A stretch of DNA of 64,000 nt from Sphingomonas sp. QA11 (GTDB lineage Bacteria; Pseudomonadota; Alphaproteobacteria; Sphingomonadales; Sphingomonadaceae). The notes beneath the pieces were generated by a model. That model worked only from the letters and a program-made list of their open reading frames with translations. It did not search any database and had not been told where the DNA came from. Position 1 is the stretch's first letter. The number at the start of each line of letters is the position of its first letter. Shown here one piece after another: positions 18,354-26,939 of the stretch. Location of the stretch: positions 1,674,001 to 1,738,000 of the forward strand of contig NZ_CP098774.1 of the NCBI RefSeq assembly GCF_028473665.1. Reading direction: 5' to 3'. The position numbers were made by a program, and so were the translations under genes.

Positions 18354-19354
18354 CGACATATCTCCTGGTCGATGACGCCGAAAATCGGCCGTCCCAGTTC
18401 GTCGTCCATCGAGATCCGTACGCGATCACCGTAACGAAGAAAGGTGGTTCGAGGCTTTCCCTGCCGGATGGTCTCGACCATGCGGATCTCGGCGATGCAG
18501 CTATAGCCCTTGCCACCGTCGGCGACCGGGCGACCGGGGCCGCCATCGGCATCGCGATTTGAGACGGTTCCCGAACCGATGATCGTGCCGGTTCCGAGCG
18601 CGCGTGTTTTGGCGAGATGCGCGATCAGCGTCCCGAAATCGAAGGTCATGTCGACATGTGGTTCGGCACGGCCGAAGGGGGCGCCGTTGAGATCGACCTT
18701 GAGAACCCCGTGCAGCTTGCCGTCGCGCCATCGCTCTCCCAGCGCCTCGGGCGTCGCGAAGACGGGCGAGAGTGCGCTCGCGGGCTTCGACTGATAGAAA
18801 CCGAAACCCTTGGCCAGTTCAGCGGGAATGAGATTTCGCAGGCTCACATCGTTGACGAGCCCGACCAGCCGAACGAATCCCAGCGCGTCCTCGCGATTTA
18901 CGCCCTGCGGTACATCCCCGGTGACGACGACGACCTCGGCTTCCATGTCGCAGCCCCAGTCTTCGTCGAAGAGATGGATCGAGTCACATGGCCCGAGAAA
19001 ATGGTCCGAGCCGCCCTGATAGACGAGCGGATCGTGCCAGAAGCTTTCCGGTAATTCGGCACCACGTGCCTGTCGCACCAGCGCGACATGATTCACATAG
19101 GCCGAGCCGTCCGCCCATTGATAGGCGCGGGGTAATGGGGCCGCGGCTGCCGTTTCATCGAACGGCATGCCCGGTTCGACGCCGTTTTCGAGATCGGCGG
19201 ACAGCGCTTGGAGAAGGGGGGCGACGCGATTCCAGTCATCGAGCGCCGCCTGCAGCGTCGGCGCGACCAGACCAGCATCGACGTAGCGAGCGAGATCGTC
19301 GGACACCACGACGAGACGACCATCACGGCCGTGGCGAAGGCTGGCGAGTTTCAT
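18350..19354 (-). CDS. fumarylacetoacetate hydrolase family protein
   Basis: A 334-residue FAH-fold enzyme. These are metal-dependent hydrolases of C-C bonds in beta-diketo acids. The N-terminal region ([20 protein letters not shown]) matches the small N-terminal FAH domain. The catalytic domain has the acidic metal-binding cluster [15 protein letters not shown] and the [13 protein letters not shown] segment. In an operon with phenylalanine hydroxylase and an aromatic aminotransferase, the natural substrate would be fumarylacetoacetate, the last step of tyrosine/homogentisate breakdown. However, no homogentisate or 4-hydroxyphenylpyruvate dioxygenase gene is in the window, so I leave it at family level. 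The ATG at 19354 has AGGAG nine bases upstream. Confidence 0.82.
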   Translation of the reverse strand: MKLASLRHGRDGRLVVVSDDLARYVDAGLVAPTLQAALDDWNRVAPLLQALSADLENGVEPGMPFDETAAAAPLPRAYQWADGSAYVNHVALVRQARGAELPESFWHDPLVYQGGSDHFLGPCDSIHLFDEDWGCDMEAEVVVVTGDVPQGVNREDALGFVRLVGLVNDVSLRNLIPAELAKGFGFYQSKPASALSPVFATPEALGERWRDGKLHGVLKVDLNGAPFGRAEPHVDMTFDFGTLIAHLAKTRALGTGTIIGSGTVSNRDADGGPGRPVADGGKGYSCIAEIRMVETIRQGKPRTTFLRYGDRVRISMDDELGRPIFGVIDQEICR

Positions 19355-19417
19355 GTCGCAGGCTCCTGATGCAGCCACTTGGTTTGACGTGGGGCCTTTT
19401 CCATACGCCTCCATTCA

Positions 19418-20632
19418 TCAGGCATCGCCGGTGTTCCTGAACTGATCGCCATCAAGAAAGGGCGTGAGGGCGTCCGTGAAGCGGGCCAGATTGGCGGCAT
19501 TGAGGCCGGCGACGTTGATCCGAGCGTTGTCGGCCATGTAGATGCCATGCGCCTCGCGAAGCGTCTTCACTGCTTGAGATGTGATGGGAAGCAGGGAAAA
19601 GAGCCCGCGCTGCGCCGCGATACCAGCGAGTCCGGGATGCGCCACGGCTAGCGCGGTACGCACAGAATTGAGACGCTGGCGCATCGTCGCGAGTTCGGCG
19701 CGCCATATGTCCGCAAGATCCGGATCATCGAGAACGATCCGCACGGTCGCCGCGCCATGATCGGGAGGCATTGACCAAAGGCTGCGCGCGAGCGCGAGCA
19801 GATTGTCGCGCGCGATCGCGAGGCGCGCGGGATTCCGCGTCTGGATCCAGAGCGCGCCGACCCGTTCGCGGTAGAGGGCGAAATTCTTGTCGCAACTATA
19901 AGCGATGAGCGAATCCGGCACGCTGTCCAGCAGGAACCGCATCCCCGCCGCATCTTCTTCAAGCCCATTGCCGAGGCCCTGATACGCCAGATCGACGAAC
20001 GGGAGCAGGCCGCGCTCGGCGCAGACGGCCGCGACTGCGCGCCACTGGTCGACGGTCAACTCGGTGCCGGTGGGATTGTGGCTGCAGCCGTGGAGCAGCA
20101 CCGCATCGCCCTGCGTCGCCGCGTGAAGTGCTTCAAGCATCGCACTGAAGGCGATGCCGCCGCTCGTCGCGTCATAATAAGGATGGAAAGCGGGTGTGAG
20201 CCCGGCCTCCGCGAAGATCGGCGCATGGTTGGGCCAAGTCGGGGTCCCGATCCAGACACGTGCAGCGGGCGCCGTCCGCGCGAGGAGTTCGGCACCGAGC
20301 CGTAACGCACCGGTACCGCCCGGCGTCTGGAGTCCGAAGCGAGGCGGCTGGTTCGTCCCGTCACCGAAAACGATCGGCGCGAGCAATTCGATAAAGCGCT
20401 GATCACCTTCAGCGCCGAGATAGGCCTTACTCGATTGCTCCGCGACGAGCCGATCTTCGGCGGCTTTTACCGCGCGCAGGACCGTCGTTGCCCCGGCTTC
20501 GTCGCGGTAGACGCCCACCCCGACGTCGATCTTTTCGGTGCGCAGGTCGGCCCGACACAGAGCGATCAGCGCAAGCAGCGCGTCGGCCGGCAGCGGCGCG
20601 AGCCGGGCAAAGGCTTCCGTGCCGGCGCTCAT
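19418..20632 (-). CDS. tyrB: aromatic amino acid aminotransferase (AspC/TyrB family)
   Basis: PLP-dependent class I aminotransferase of 404 residues that would convert tyrosine or phenylalanine to the 2-oxo acid using 2-oxoglutarate. Seen motifs are SHNPTG (Asn186), PFVDLAYQG (Asp214 and Tyr217), the PLP lysine in SCDKNFALYRERVG (Lys249), and RINVAGLN near the C-terminus, which provides the carboxylate-binding Arg. The layout matches the AspC/TyrB subfamily rather than the bacterial I-gamma branch. Its ATG overlaps the phhA stop (ATGA). Position between phhA and the FAH-family gene supports aromatic rather than aspartate specificity; the motifs alone would not decide this. Confidence 0.85.
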   Translation of the reverse strand: MSAGTEAFARLAPLPADALLALIALCRADLRTEKIDVGVGVYRDEAGATTVLRAVKAAEDRLVAEQSSKAYLGAEGDQRFIELLAPIVFGDGTNQPPRFGLQTPGGTGALRLGAELLARTAPAARVWIGTPTWPNHAPIFAEAGLTPAFHPYYDATSGGIAFSAMLEALHAATQGDAVLLHGCSHNPTGTELTVDQWRAVAAVCAERGLLPFVDLAYQGLGNGLEEDAAGMRFLLDSVPDSLIAYSCDKNFALYRERVGALWIQTRNPARLAIARDNLLALARSLWSMPPDHGAATVRIVLDDPDLADIWRAELATMRQRLNSVRTALAVAHPGLAGIAAQRGLFSLLPITSQAVKTLREAHGIYMADNARINVAGLNAANLARFTDALTPFLDGDQFRNTGDA

Positions 20633-21492
20633 GATGCCGTCCTGGCTAGAGCATAGGCCTGAGTGCCGCGATGGAACATCCGGTCGCCCGGGGCAAGTTC
20701 CCCTACATCGATTGCCGGCTGGTCGCGGAGCCTTTCGTAGATCGGCCGGAAATCAGCGTCGCGAGTCCGTGCGAGCAGGTCCTCGAAGCTGTCGATCACG
20801 AAGTAATTCTGCTGATAGTCGTCGATCCGATAGCGTGAGCGCATCACTCGCTCGAGATCGAACCCGATGCGATTGGGGGACGCGTCGTCGAGCGCGAAGA
20901 TGCTCTCGCCATAGGACGAAACGATGCCTGCGCCATACAGCTTCAGATCGGCACCGTCGCGGATTAGGCCGAACTCGACGGTGTACCAGTAGAGCCGCGA
21001 GAGCGCGTCGATCATGCCGAGCTTGGCCGCGCGCAAGCCGCCCGCGCCGTAAGCCTGCATGTAATCGGCGAAGACCGGATGGACGAGAAGCGGCACGTGG
21101 CCGAAAACATCGTGGAAGATGTCCGGCTCTTGCAGATAGTCGAGCTGTTCGGGAGTGCGGATGAATCGTCCCGCCACGAAGCGGCGCTCGCTGAGATGCT
21201 GGAAGAACATCTCATCGGGAACGAGGCCTGGCACTGCGACCACCTGCCAGCCGGTTGCCTTCATCAGCCGCTCGTTGAGCTCATCGAAATCCGGGATACC
21301 GGGCTTGGTCATGCGCAGGACGTCGAGTCCTTCCATGAAGGCCGGTATCACACGTCCGGGCAGCATCTCCGCCTGCCGCGCGAAAAGCCGATCCCACATC
21401 GCGTGCTCGTCAGGAGTGTAAGACGCCCAGTCCTGCGGGATCGTCCAGTCGGGAGCCGCGTGTGGCGGCGGTGTCTTGTCGTCAGTTGTCAT
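20629..21492 (-). CDS. phhA: phenylalanine 4-monooxygenase
   Basis: Pterin- and Fe(II)-dependent enzyme hydroxylating phenylalanine to tyrosine. The bacterial single-domain form is about 260-300 residues, and this one is 287. The iron ligands are visible: His127 and His132 in FHDVFGH, and Glu173 in YWYTVEFGL, with the correct 5- and 41-residue spacings. Start ATG at 21492; the operon continues through the aminotransferase, FAH-family hydrolase and phhB with overlaps or short gaps. It diverges from an Lrp/AsnC regulator across 244 bases that contain a clear dyad, a common arrangement for amino-acid-responsive control. Confidence 0.95.
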   Translation of the reverse strand: MTTDDKTPPPHAAPDWTIPQDWASYTPDEHAMWDRLFARQAEMLPGRVIPAFMEGLDVLRMTKPGIPDFDELNERLMKATGWQVVAVPGLVPDEMFFQHLSERRFVAGRFIRTPEQLDYLQEPDIFHDVFGHVPLLVHPVFADYMQAYGAGGLRAAKLGMIDALSRLYWYTVEFGLIRDGADLKLYGAGIVSSYGESIFALDDASPNRIGFDLERVMRSRYRIDDYQQNYFVIDSFEDLLARTRDADFRPIYERLRDQPAIDVGELAPGDRMFHRGTQAYALARTAS

Positions 21493-21532
21493 GATTAGAA
21501 TCTAGCGGATTGCGCTGAAAACAGATTCCAAA

Positions 21533-21551
21533 TAGCGCGTATGTTGCGCTA
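21533..21551. promoter_or_regulatory. perfect dyad TAGCGC-n7-GCGCTA in phhA/Lrp intergenic region
   Basis: Two perfect 6-bp arms separated by seven bases lie 41 bases upstream of the phhA start and about 186 bases from the Lrp-type gene. The position suits an operator for the divergently encoded regulator. Another TAGCG-type half site (TAGCGGATTGCGCT) sits just before it, giving possible multiple half sites as is usual for Lrp proteins. Binding is inferred. Confidence 0.4.
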
Positions 21552-21736
21552 GCGATGATCGATATGGACCATATTTTTGCAGATTACGGATTGTTTCGAT
21601 CACGGAGCGATGCGGTAGGAGCCCATGCACGAAAGGGGATGCAATTGATTCGACCATTGGCCGTGCCCGACGATTCTCCACGGCGCATAGCGGTCGAGGC
21701 ATGTTGTCTGCAGCCCGGCGCTCGCAGGGTCGGCGC

Positions 21737-22207
21737 ATGAGTACGCGGCGGGCTCTCGATGCGATCGATCGCAAGCTGCTTTGCGAACTGCAGCGCGACG
21801 CTTCACTCAGCCACGCCGAGCTTGCTGAGCGGGTCGGGGCATCGACCGCTTCTTGCTGGCGGCGCATTCGCGCTCTCGAGGCTGATGGCGTGCTTGGCAG
21901 CCATGTCAGGCTCGTCGACGCTGGCCTTGTCGGGCGCGGCGTCCATGTGCTTTGCCATATCCGGATGAAAAGCCATGCGGCCGAAGCTGTCGAAGCCTTC
22001 GAGGCATTCGTGGCGTCGCGCGACGAGATCGTCGAATGTTACTCCATGTCAGGCGACTGGGATTATCTGCTGCTTGTTCTTGTCGCTGACGTCGAGGACT
22101 ATAATCACTTCCTGATGCGGACGGTGCTGCGTCATCCCTCGGTCAGCACCGGTTCTTCTCATTTCGCGCTGGCGCGTGTGAAGTACACCACGGCGGTTCC
22201 GATCTGA
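21737..22207 (+). CDS. Lrp/AsnC family transcriptional regulator
   Basis: A 156-residue feast/famine regulator. The N-terminal winged helix-turn-helix (RALDAIDRKLLCELQRDAS, then AELAERVGASTASCWRRI) is followed by the ligand-binding RAM domain (HVLCHIRMKSHAAEAVEAF, EIVECYSMSGDWDYLLLV). The ATG at 21737 is chosen because the twelve codons before it do not resemble the family. It diverges from phhA, so it most likely senses phenylalanine or tyrosine and activates the catabolic operon, as Lrp-type regulators of phh genes do in other proteobacteria. It is convergent with the small-protein gene of the next region. Confidence 0.88.
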   Translation: MSTRRALDAIDRKLLCELQRDASLSHAELAERVGASTASCWRRIRALEADGVLGSHVRLVDAGLVGRGVHVLCHIRMKSHAAEAVEAFEAFVASRDEIVECYSMSGDWDYLLLVLVADVEDYNHFLMRTVLRHPSVSTGSSHFALARVKYTTAVPI

Positions 22208-22227
22208 TCCGCTGAATGCGCGGCGCC

Positions 22228-22542
22228 TCAGCCGCTGGCGGCGGCCCGAGGGTCGACCATCACGCGCAGGACGCGCAATTGCAGCGCTTCCAGCGCCTCC
22301 TGCCTTTCAGCGATGGCAACGCTGGGGAGGGGCGCATTGCGCAGGGCGTCGGGCGTTATGCCCCGCAGGCCAGCGACCTCGCGTTCCAGCAGGTCGATCC
22401 GATCGTTGGCGACCGAGAGCTCGACCAGAAGCGCGAGCGCGATGGTCAGCACCTGTTCGGTTTCGACATTGTCGAGGCTGGCCGGGCGCGTGCCCCGGCC
22501 AGCGGCGATCACCGAGTGGATCGCGTCAGTCGCACTGGTCAT
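22228..22542 (-). CDS. small helical protein, paralogue 1 (104 aa, unknown)
   Basis: I do not recognise a named family. The protein is predicted to be helical, with a central heptad-like stretch, LVELSVANDRIDLLEREVAG, and an Arg-rich C-terminal helix (LQLRVLRVMVDP). The same pattern (ELxxxxVAxxRIDxxER, then a C-terminal R-V-x-R-M) occurs in a second ~100-residue protein at 28932-29231, so the two are paralogues. It is the last gene of the VOC-methyltransferase operon and its ATG overlaps the methyltransferase stop (ATGA). Tight coupling suggests it works with, or is a subunit of, a neighbouring enzyme. No catalytic motif is seen. Confidence 0.7.
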   Translation of the reverse strand: MTSATDAIHSVIAAGRGTRPASLDNVETEQVLTIALALLVELSVANDRIDLLEREVAGLRGITPDALRNAPLPSVAIAERQEALEALQLRVLRVMVDPRAAASG

Positions 22543-23678
22543 GCTGAAAGTCCTTCGGAAGGCTTGCGGCCACTGATCACGTACCAGCGATTGAGGTTGC
22601 TCACCGCCGGAACATTATGTTCTTCGACGTCCCTCGCTGCGAAGCCGGCGGCGAGCATGTCGGCCTCAAGATCGGCTTCGGTATAGGTCTGCCAGAATAT
22701 CTCGCCGTTGAAGCGGGTATCCCAGTTCTTCTCGACGCGGTGCACGTCACTGGGCGCGAAGCGAGTATCGACATCCTGGAAAATAACCACACCGCCTGGC
22801 CGCACTACGCGCAATGCCTCGGCCATTGCCCGGCGCCGTTTGTCGGCGCCGATCTCGTGCAACATGTTGTGCGATACGACGAGGTCGAAGCTGTTGTCGG
22901 CGAAGGTCAGGGCGGCGGCGTCCATCTGGCTGAAATGCACCGCGACGTCGAGCGCTTCGGCCCGGGCATGGGCATATCGCAGCATGCCGGCGCCGATATC
23001 GATCGCGTGCACCTCCGCATCGGGGAAGCGATCGGCATAGGCTGCGGATGCCGCGCCGGCCGAGCAGCCGAGATCCAGGATGCGCGTCGGTTCGAAGCCA
23101 GCGAATGCCTCGTCGAGCAGGCGGAAGACGACGCCGGCCTTGCTGTCGCTCTTGCCCGCCCCCTGGCCGAAGGAGAAGACGTTGCCGCCCGTTTCGTAAA
23201 GGGCGCCGGCGACGACATCGCCCGGACCGTCGTCGAGCGCATAGCCGCCGGGCTGAAGATGCACGTCGGTGCCGGCCAGTTCGGGCGAGGGGGCATGGGC
23301 TGGATCGAGCGTCAGGCTGCCCTTGCGCGTCTCTGAGGTGGCAAGCGCGTGGGCGGCAGCCTGCATCCGCTCACGATCTCGAAAGATCGGTTCGCCGACA
23401 GAGACCCAGATCATTTCCTGCGCGGCGCGGTTGGCCGCACTCCACATGCGGTATCCCGTCGATTCGAAGAGCGCCTGGGAAATCTCTTCGGGAGATTGAG
23501 GCTGGCGATCGTGCCGCGCGGCGAAGGCCGGTGCGCCCTCGTCATGGAAGCGGCGGACATTCTCGGAGCGGACGCGGGCGTTGAGCAGCTTGCGCAGCGA
23601 GACGACCGCGCGCTGGCGGCTCAGTTCCTCGGCATTGGCACGCGGCAGGATCGGGTGCTGGACGTCGCGGACATTCAT
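22539..23678 (-). CDS. class I SAM-dependent methyltransferase with long N-terminal domain, paralogue 1
   Basis: A 379-residue protein. The C-terminal half is a Rossmann methyltransferase: motif I ILDLGCSAGAASAAYAD, acidic motif II in VHAIDIGAGMLRYA, and the post-I segment FDLVVSHNMLHEIG. The N-terminal ~180 residues form a separate domain shared with the methyltransferase at 37205-38389 (compare YRMWSAANRAAQEMIW with YRFYSTLRYNAQEMCF). The ATG at 23678 overlaps the VOC gene's stop as TAATG and has GAGGAGG upstream. The substrate is unknown. The operon places it after a VOC protein and before a small helical protein, under the shared 22-bp dyad upstream of 24610. Confidence 0.82.
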   Translation of the reverse strand: MNVRDVQHPILPRANAEELSRQRAVVSLRKLLNARVRSENVRRFHDEGAPAFAARHDRQPQSPEEISQALFESTGYRMWSAANRAAQEMIWVSVGEPIFRDRERMQAAAHALATSETRKGSLTLDPAHAPSPELAGTDVHLQPGGYALDDGPGDVVAGALYETGGNVFSFGQGAGKSDSKAGVVFRLLDEAFAGFEPTRILDLGCSAGAASAAYADRFPDAEVHAIDIGAGMLRYAHARAEALDVAVHFSQMDAAALTFADNSFDLVVSHNMLHEIGADKRRRAMAEALRVVRPGGVVIFQDVDTRFAPSDVHRVEKNWDTRFNGEIFWQTYTEADLEADMLAAGFAARDVEEHNVPAVSNLNRWYVISGRKPSEGLSA

Positions 23679-24610
23679 TATGCTGCCTCCTCGATGAATT
23701 CGATCAATTCGCCGGCCGGCCCGCGCACGGTGCATGCCAGGCGGCCGTCATAGCCAAGCCCATCGCGCCGCACCGGCGGCGTGATGGCGAGCGGTGCGAC
23801 CCGGTCCATTGCCACCGTAGCGATGCTTGCCATGGCACAGCCCGGCGGGAGCATGCCCGGCGCGCAGGGGCGCGGGCCGGCGATCAGGCCCGGACCCGGG
23901 GGATATTCGTCGAATTCGAAAAGATAGCCATGGTCGCGCAGGCCCGCCGTGGTCATGCGGGTCACCGTATCGGGGGCCAGGCCCTGTGCCGTCTGGATGA
24001 GAGAGATCCTGCTGTCGCGCAAGGGGCGGCGCTTGAGATCGAACAGGTCGCAATACCAGTTGCGCAGCGCGTCGAAGTCAGGCCCGGCGATGACCAGGAT
24101 GAACGGCCGGTCGATCAGCGAGCGCGGCCGTGGCAGGATCGAGGTGGAACGATCGCCGCTTTCCGTGGTGAAATACAGGCACTCGCCCGACGGACCGACC
24201 GCCTGCATCGCGACGATCGATGGCATGAACTGCAACGGTTTCGGCTCGCCGATCACGGTGAAGGCAGTGGCCTTGATCAGTTCATGCACCTGATGGACGT
24301 CATCGACGATGATCTCGAACGCAGCCCAGCCGAAGGTGGTGAGCGCACGGTATTCCGGGACGGGATCAGTTTCGACCAGACGGATATAATCGTCACTCGC
24401 GCCAGCCGTGCTGAGGATAACGTACCGCTGCCCGGCCATGCCCGGCGTGCCCCAGCTTGCGGCGAGATCCTCACCGACCGCCCCGCTCTCCCGCACATAG
24501 TAGCCGATGGATGCATAGTCCCGTTCACAGCCGTCGAGATCCCCGGTGCCGACCGTTGCGAACCGGAAACGTGTCAGCAGCGGGTCGCCATTGGAGGTCC
24601 AGTCGTTCAT
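23678..24610 (-). CDS. VOC (glyoxalase/extradiol dioxygenase fold) family protein
   Basis: A 310-residue protein with two VOC-type modules: an N-terminal module starting LTRFRFATVGTGDLDGCERDY and a C-terminal one starting RPFILVIAGPDFDALRNWY, each with the beta-alpha-beta-beta-beta pattern. The ends of the modules show LYFTTE and GELIEFIEEA, where metal-ligand glutamates usually sit. The superfamily includes extradiol dioxygenases, glyoxalases and isomerases; specific activity cannot be read. It is the first gene of a three-gene operon (VOC, methyltransferase, small protein), with the 22-bp island dyad 38 bases upstream of its start. Confidence 0.78.
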   Translation of the reverse strand: MNDWTSNGDPLLTRFRFATVGTGDLDGCERDYASIGYYVRESGAVGEDLAASWGTPGMAGQRYVILSTAGASDDYIRLVETDPVPEYRALTTFGWAAFEIIVDDVHQVHELIKATAFTVIGEPKPLQFMPSIVAMQAVGPSGECLYFTTESGDRSTSILPRPRSLIDRPFILVIAGPDFDALRNWYCDLFDLKRRPLRDSRISLIQTAQGLAPDTVTRMTTAGLRDHGYLFEFDEYPPGPGLIAGPRPCAPGMLPPGCAMASIATVAMDRVAPLAITPPVRRDGLGYDGRLACTVRGPAGELIEFIEEAA

Positions 24611-24647
24611 CTCGTCGCCTTGCCGTGGGACGACAGATTATCACCAA

Positions 24648-24669
24648 TTACACTTATTTCTATATCAAA
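24648..24669. promoter_or_regulatory. 22-bp island dyad, copy 1 (degenerate)
   Basis: Read on the minus strand this site begins TTTGATATAGA and continues AATAAGTGTAA. It matches the reverse complement of the copy at 45793-45814 at 15 of 22 positions; the TTTGnTATA half is strong and the other half weak. It lies 38 bases upstream of the VOC gene. I infer it is bound by the GntR-type regulator encoded just to the right. Confidence 0.4.
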
Positions 24670-24738
24670 TGATCGATCCATGGCAGACATACCGCGATGT
24701 TCGCGAAATCCGCACATTTCCGCCATTCCGAACCGCCA

Positions 24739-25491
24739 TCAGGCGCGCGCGGAATGCAGGTCGAGCTTGATCTGGTAGAGATCGGGTCGGAATTGCGCGA
24801 GAACGTGCTGCACCGGACGGTCGGTCGTGTCGAATACGGTGCGGCTGACTCGCAGGATCGGCGAGCCAATGTCCACCTCAAGCAGATTGGCGAGCGTCCC
24901 GTCCGCCAGCGAGGCCGAGATGGTCTGGGTCGCGGCGCCGATCTGCACCCCCGCCTGTTCGAGCAGGCTCAGCATCGGCGTCGTCTTCAGCGCGGTACGA
25001 TCCATCGCCCCGCTGAGCTCGGCGGGGACATAGCTGACCAGATGGCTGATCGGCTGATTGTCAAGCCAGCGCACGCGGGCGACGCGCAGCACCTGTGTGT
25101 CGGGCGCGACCTTCAGCGCGTCGCTGATCGGCGGGCGGGCGGCGATCAGTTCGAGCTCGAGGATACGGACCTGCGTCTTGCGGCCATAGGTGATCAGCGA
25201 TTCGAGCGCCTGTTCAAGGCTGCCTTCGATCGGTTTCGCGGGCGACTGGTAAGTGACGTGCGTGCCGACACGACGCTTGCGCTCCACCAGATGGGTGTCG
25301 GCGAGTTCCGCCAGCGCGCGGCGCGCGGTGATGCGCGACACCCCGAAGCTCTCCGACAATTCCTCTTCGGTCGGCATGCGCGATCCGAACGCGCGGCTGC
25401 CGTTGATGATCTCCTCGCGAAGCTGGAGGAATATCTGATGATAAAGCGGCATCGCCTGAAGGCGATCGACCTGGTCTTCGTTGCGCTTGCT
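24739..25491 (-). CDS. GntR family (HutC/UTRA-type) transcriptional regulator
   Basis: A 250-residue two-domain regulator. An N-terminal winged helix (PLYHQIFLQLREEIINGS, then SESFGVSRITARRALAEL) is followed by a UTRA effector domain (from about residue 90, including VLRVARVRWLDNQPISHLVSY). The TTG at 25491 has GAGGGG upstream and leaves 89 bases of divergent promoter before the GlcG-type gene. The frame is open to a GTG at 25566, and the extra 25 residues contain KRGRPA twice, resembling AT-hook cores, so the longer start remains possible. Likely controls the island promoters carrying the 22-bp dyad (inference). Confidence 0.85.
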   Translation of the reverse strand, partial: SKRNEDQVDRLQAMPLYHQIFLQLREEIINGSRAFGSRMPTEEELSESFGVSRITARRALAELADTHLVERKRRVGTHVTYQSPAKPIEGSLEQALESLITYGRKTQVRILELELIAARPPISDALKVAPDTQVLRVARVRWLDNQPISHLVSYVPAELSGAMDRTALKTTPMLSLLEQAGVQIGAATQTISASLADGTLANLLEVDIGSPILRVSRTVFDTTDRPVQHVLAQFRPDLYQIKLDLHSARA

Positions 25492-25580
25492 CAAGGCCGG
25501 CCGTCCCCTCTTTCCATCATGCTCCGCTGGCCTGCCTCGCTTGTCACTTAACCACCTGTCCACCAAGAGGAAAAGAAACC

Positions 25581-25979
25581 ATGATCGCCAAATATGGCCT
25601 GAGTGCCGACGAACTCGACCGGATGCTGGCCGCGGCCCGCGCGAAAGCGGGCGAGCTGGGGCTGGCCGCCTCGATCGCGATCGTCGACGAGGGGGGCTAT
25701 GCCTTTCGGCTGCATCGTGGTGACGGGGCCGGACTCATGACGCCGACGGTCGCGATGGCCAAGGCGCGGACTGCGGCCCTGATGCGCGCGCCAAGCGGCG
25801 CCCTGACCGCGCGCCTGAAGGATGAGCCGGAATTGCTGCGCCTGACCGAATATCTGCCAATGCCCGGTGGATTTCCGCTGCGGTATGAAAATGCGGTCAT
25901 CGGTGCGATCGGCGTGTCTGGCGGGACATCGCTTCAGGACGAGGCGATCGCCCAGGCCGCGCTGGATGCGCTGGCCTAG
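25581..25979 (+). CDS. GlcG/HbpS family protein
   Basis: A 132-residue single-domain protein of the GlcG/HbpS (DUF336) family: LAASIAIVDEGGYAFRLHR, ARTAALMRAPSGAL, and the C-terminal GAIGVSGGTSLQDEAIAQAAL pattern are all typical. Members are associated with glycolate, propanediol and aromatic degradation clusters. One branch binds haem and senses redox state, while others are thought to be small enzymes or chaperones. The ATG has AGAGGAAAAG just upstream. It is divergent from the GntR regulator and convergent with the SDR gene. Function in this island unknown. Confidence 0.85.
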   Translation: MIAKYGLSADELDRMLAAARAKAGELGLAASIAIVDEGGYAFRLHRGDGAGLMTPTVAMAKARTAALMRAPSGALTARLKDEPELLRLTEYLPMPGGFPLRYENAVIGAIGVSGGTSLQDEAIAQAALDALA

Positions 25980-26076
25980 ACTCGTTCCCGACAAGATGGC
26001 TCCCGCTCCGGGGAACGGGCGGGCGCCGCTTCGGCTGGCGAGAAATGACTCCAGGCGAAGTGACGAAGGCTGGAGA

Positions 26077-26928
26077 TCAATGCATTTCCTCGCCGCCCGA
26101 AACGTTCATCGCCTCGCCGGTGATATAGCGCGCCTGGCCTGAGCAGAGAAAAGCGCAGGCGTTGGCTGTGTCTTCCGGCGTGCCGACACGGCCGAGCGGA
26201 ATACGGCCGCGCATCGCGTCCATATATTCCTCGATCGTCTGGCCGCGCATCTTCGCCATATACTCGTTCTGCCACGATCCGAGACCGGTAGTGACGTGGT
26301 TGGGGCAGACCATGTTCACGTTGATCTGCGCGGCGCCCATTTCGATCGCGACCGAGCGGGTAAGACCGACCAGGCCGTGCTTCGACGCGATATAGGATGA
26401 GGTCAGCGCCGAGCCCGATTTCGACCCCCGACTGCCGATCGAAACGATTCGCCCGCGGCCCCAATCGGCCACTTCATCCTGCTTGAGCATCTGGCGGATG
26501 GCGTGCTTCATCGCGAAGAAGGCGCCGCGCAGATTGACGTCTAGCACGGTATCCCATTGTTCCTGCGTCTGCTCGATGAACGGCCCGAACAGATAGCCGA
26601 CGCCGGCATTATTGACGAGGATATCCAGCGTGCCGAATTCGGCGACCGCGCGCGCCACCAGTCCCTCAACCTCAGCCTCGGCGCGCATGTCGGCGCTATG
26701 CGTGACGATGTTCGGTTGGATCGTGCGCAGGTCCCCGGCGACCTGCTCAAGTTCGGACAGTTCAGCGACGCCGTGTGCGGGCGCCATCGCGCCCTTGGTC
26801 TGGCCGAGATCGTGCAGCACGATGCGCGCGCCGCTTTCCGCCAGCTTGCGTGCGATGGCCGCGCCAAGGCCACCAAGGCGGCCGGCGCCGGTGACGATCG
26901 CCACCTTGCCGTCGAGATCGGGATACAT
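26077..26928 (-). CDS. short-chain dehydrogenase/reductase (SDR)
   Basis: NAD(P)-dependent classical SDR, 283 residues. The nucleotide-binding region is KVAIVTGAGRLGGLGAAIA, VNNAGVGYLF gives the NNAG motif, the catalytic Ser lies in VSIGSRGSKSG, and Tyr/Lys lie in SSYIASKHG. The ending YITGEAMNVSGGEEMH is family-typical. The ATG at 26928 has AAGGAG seven bases upstream. It is the last gene of a unit also containing the small helical protein and the OYE-type reductase, separated from the latter by 11 bases. Probably oxidises or reduces an alcohol/ketone intermediate of the catabolic route; the substrate is not inferable. Confidence 0.88.
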   Translation of the reverse strand: MYPDLDGKVAIVTGAGRLGGLGAAIARKLAESGARIVLHDLGQTKGAMAPAHGVAELSELEQVAGDLRTIQPNIVTHSADMRAEAEVEGLVARAVAEFGTLDILVNNAGVGYLFGPFIEQTQEQWDTVLDVNLRGAFFAMKHAIRQMLKQDEVADWGRGRIVSIGSRGSKSGSALTSSYIASKHGLVGLTRSVAIEMGAAQINVNMVCPNHVTTGLGSWQNEYMAKMRGQTIEEYMDAMRGRIPLGRVGTPEDTANACAFLCSGQARYITGEAMNVSGGEEMH

Positions 26929-26939
26929 GGGCAAGCTCC

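Noticed and set aside
25980..26076. Hairpin-like GC sequence between GlcG-type and SDR genes as a terminator
   Set aside because: Pairing is short and imperfect, with no T-tract; not distinguishable from random GC-rich sequence.
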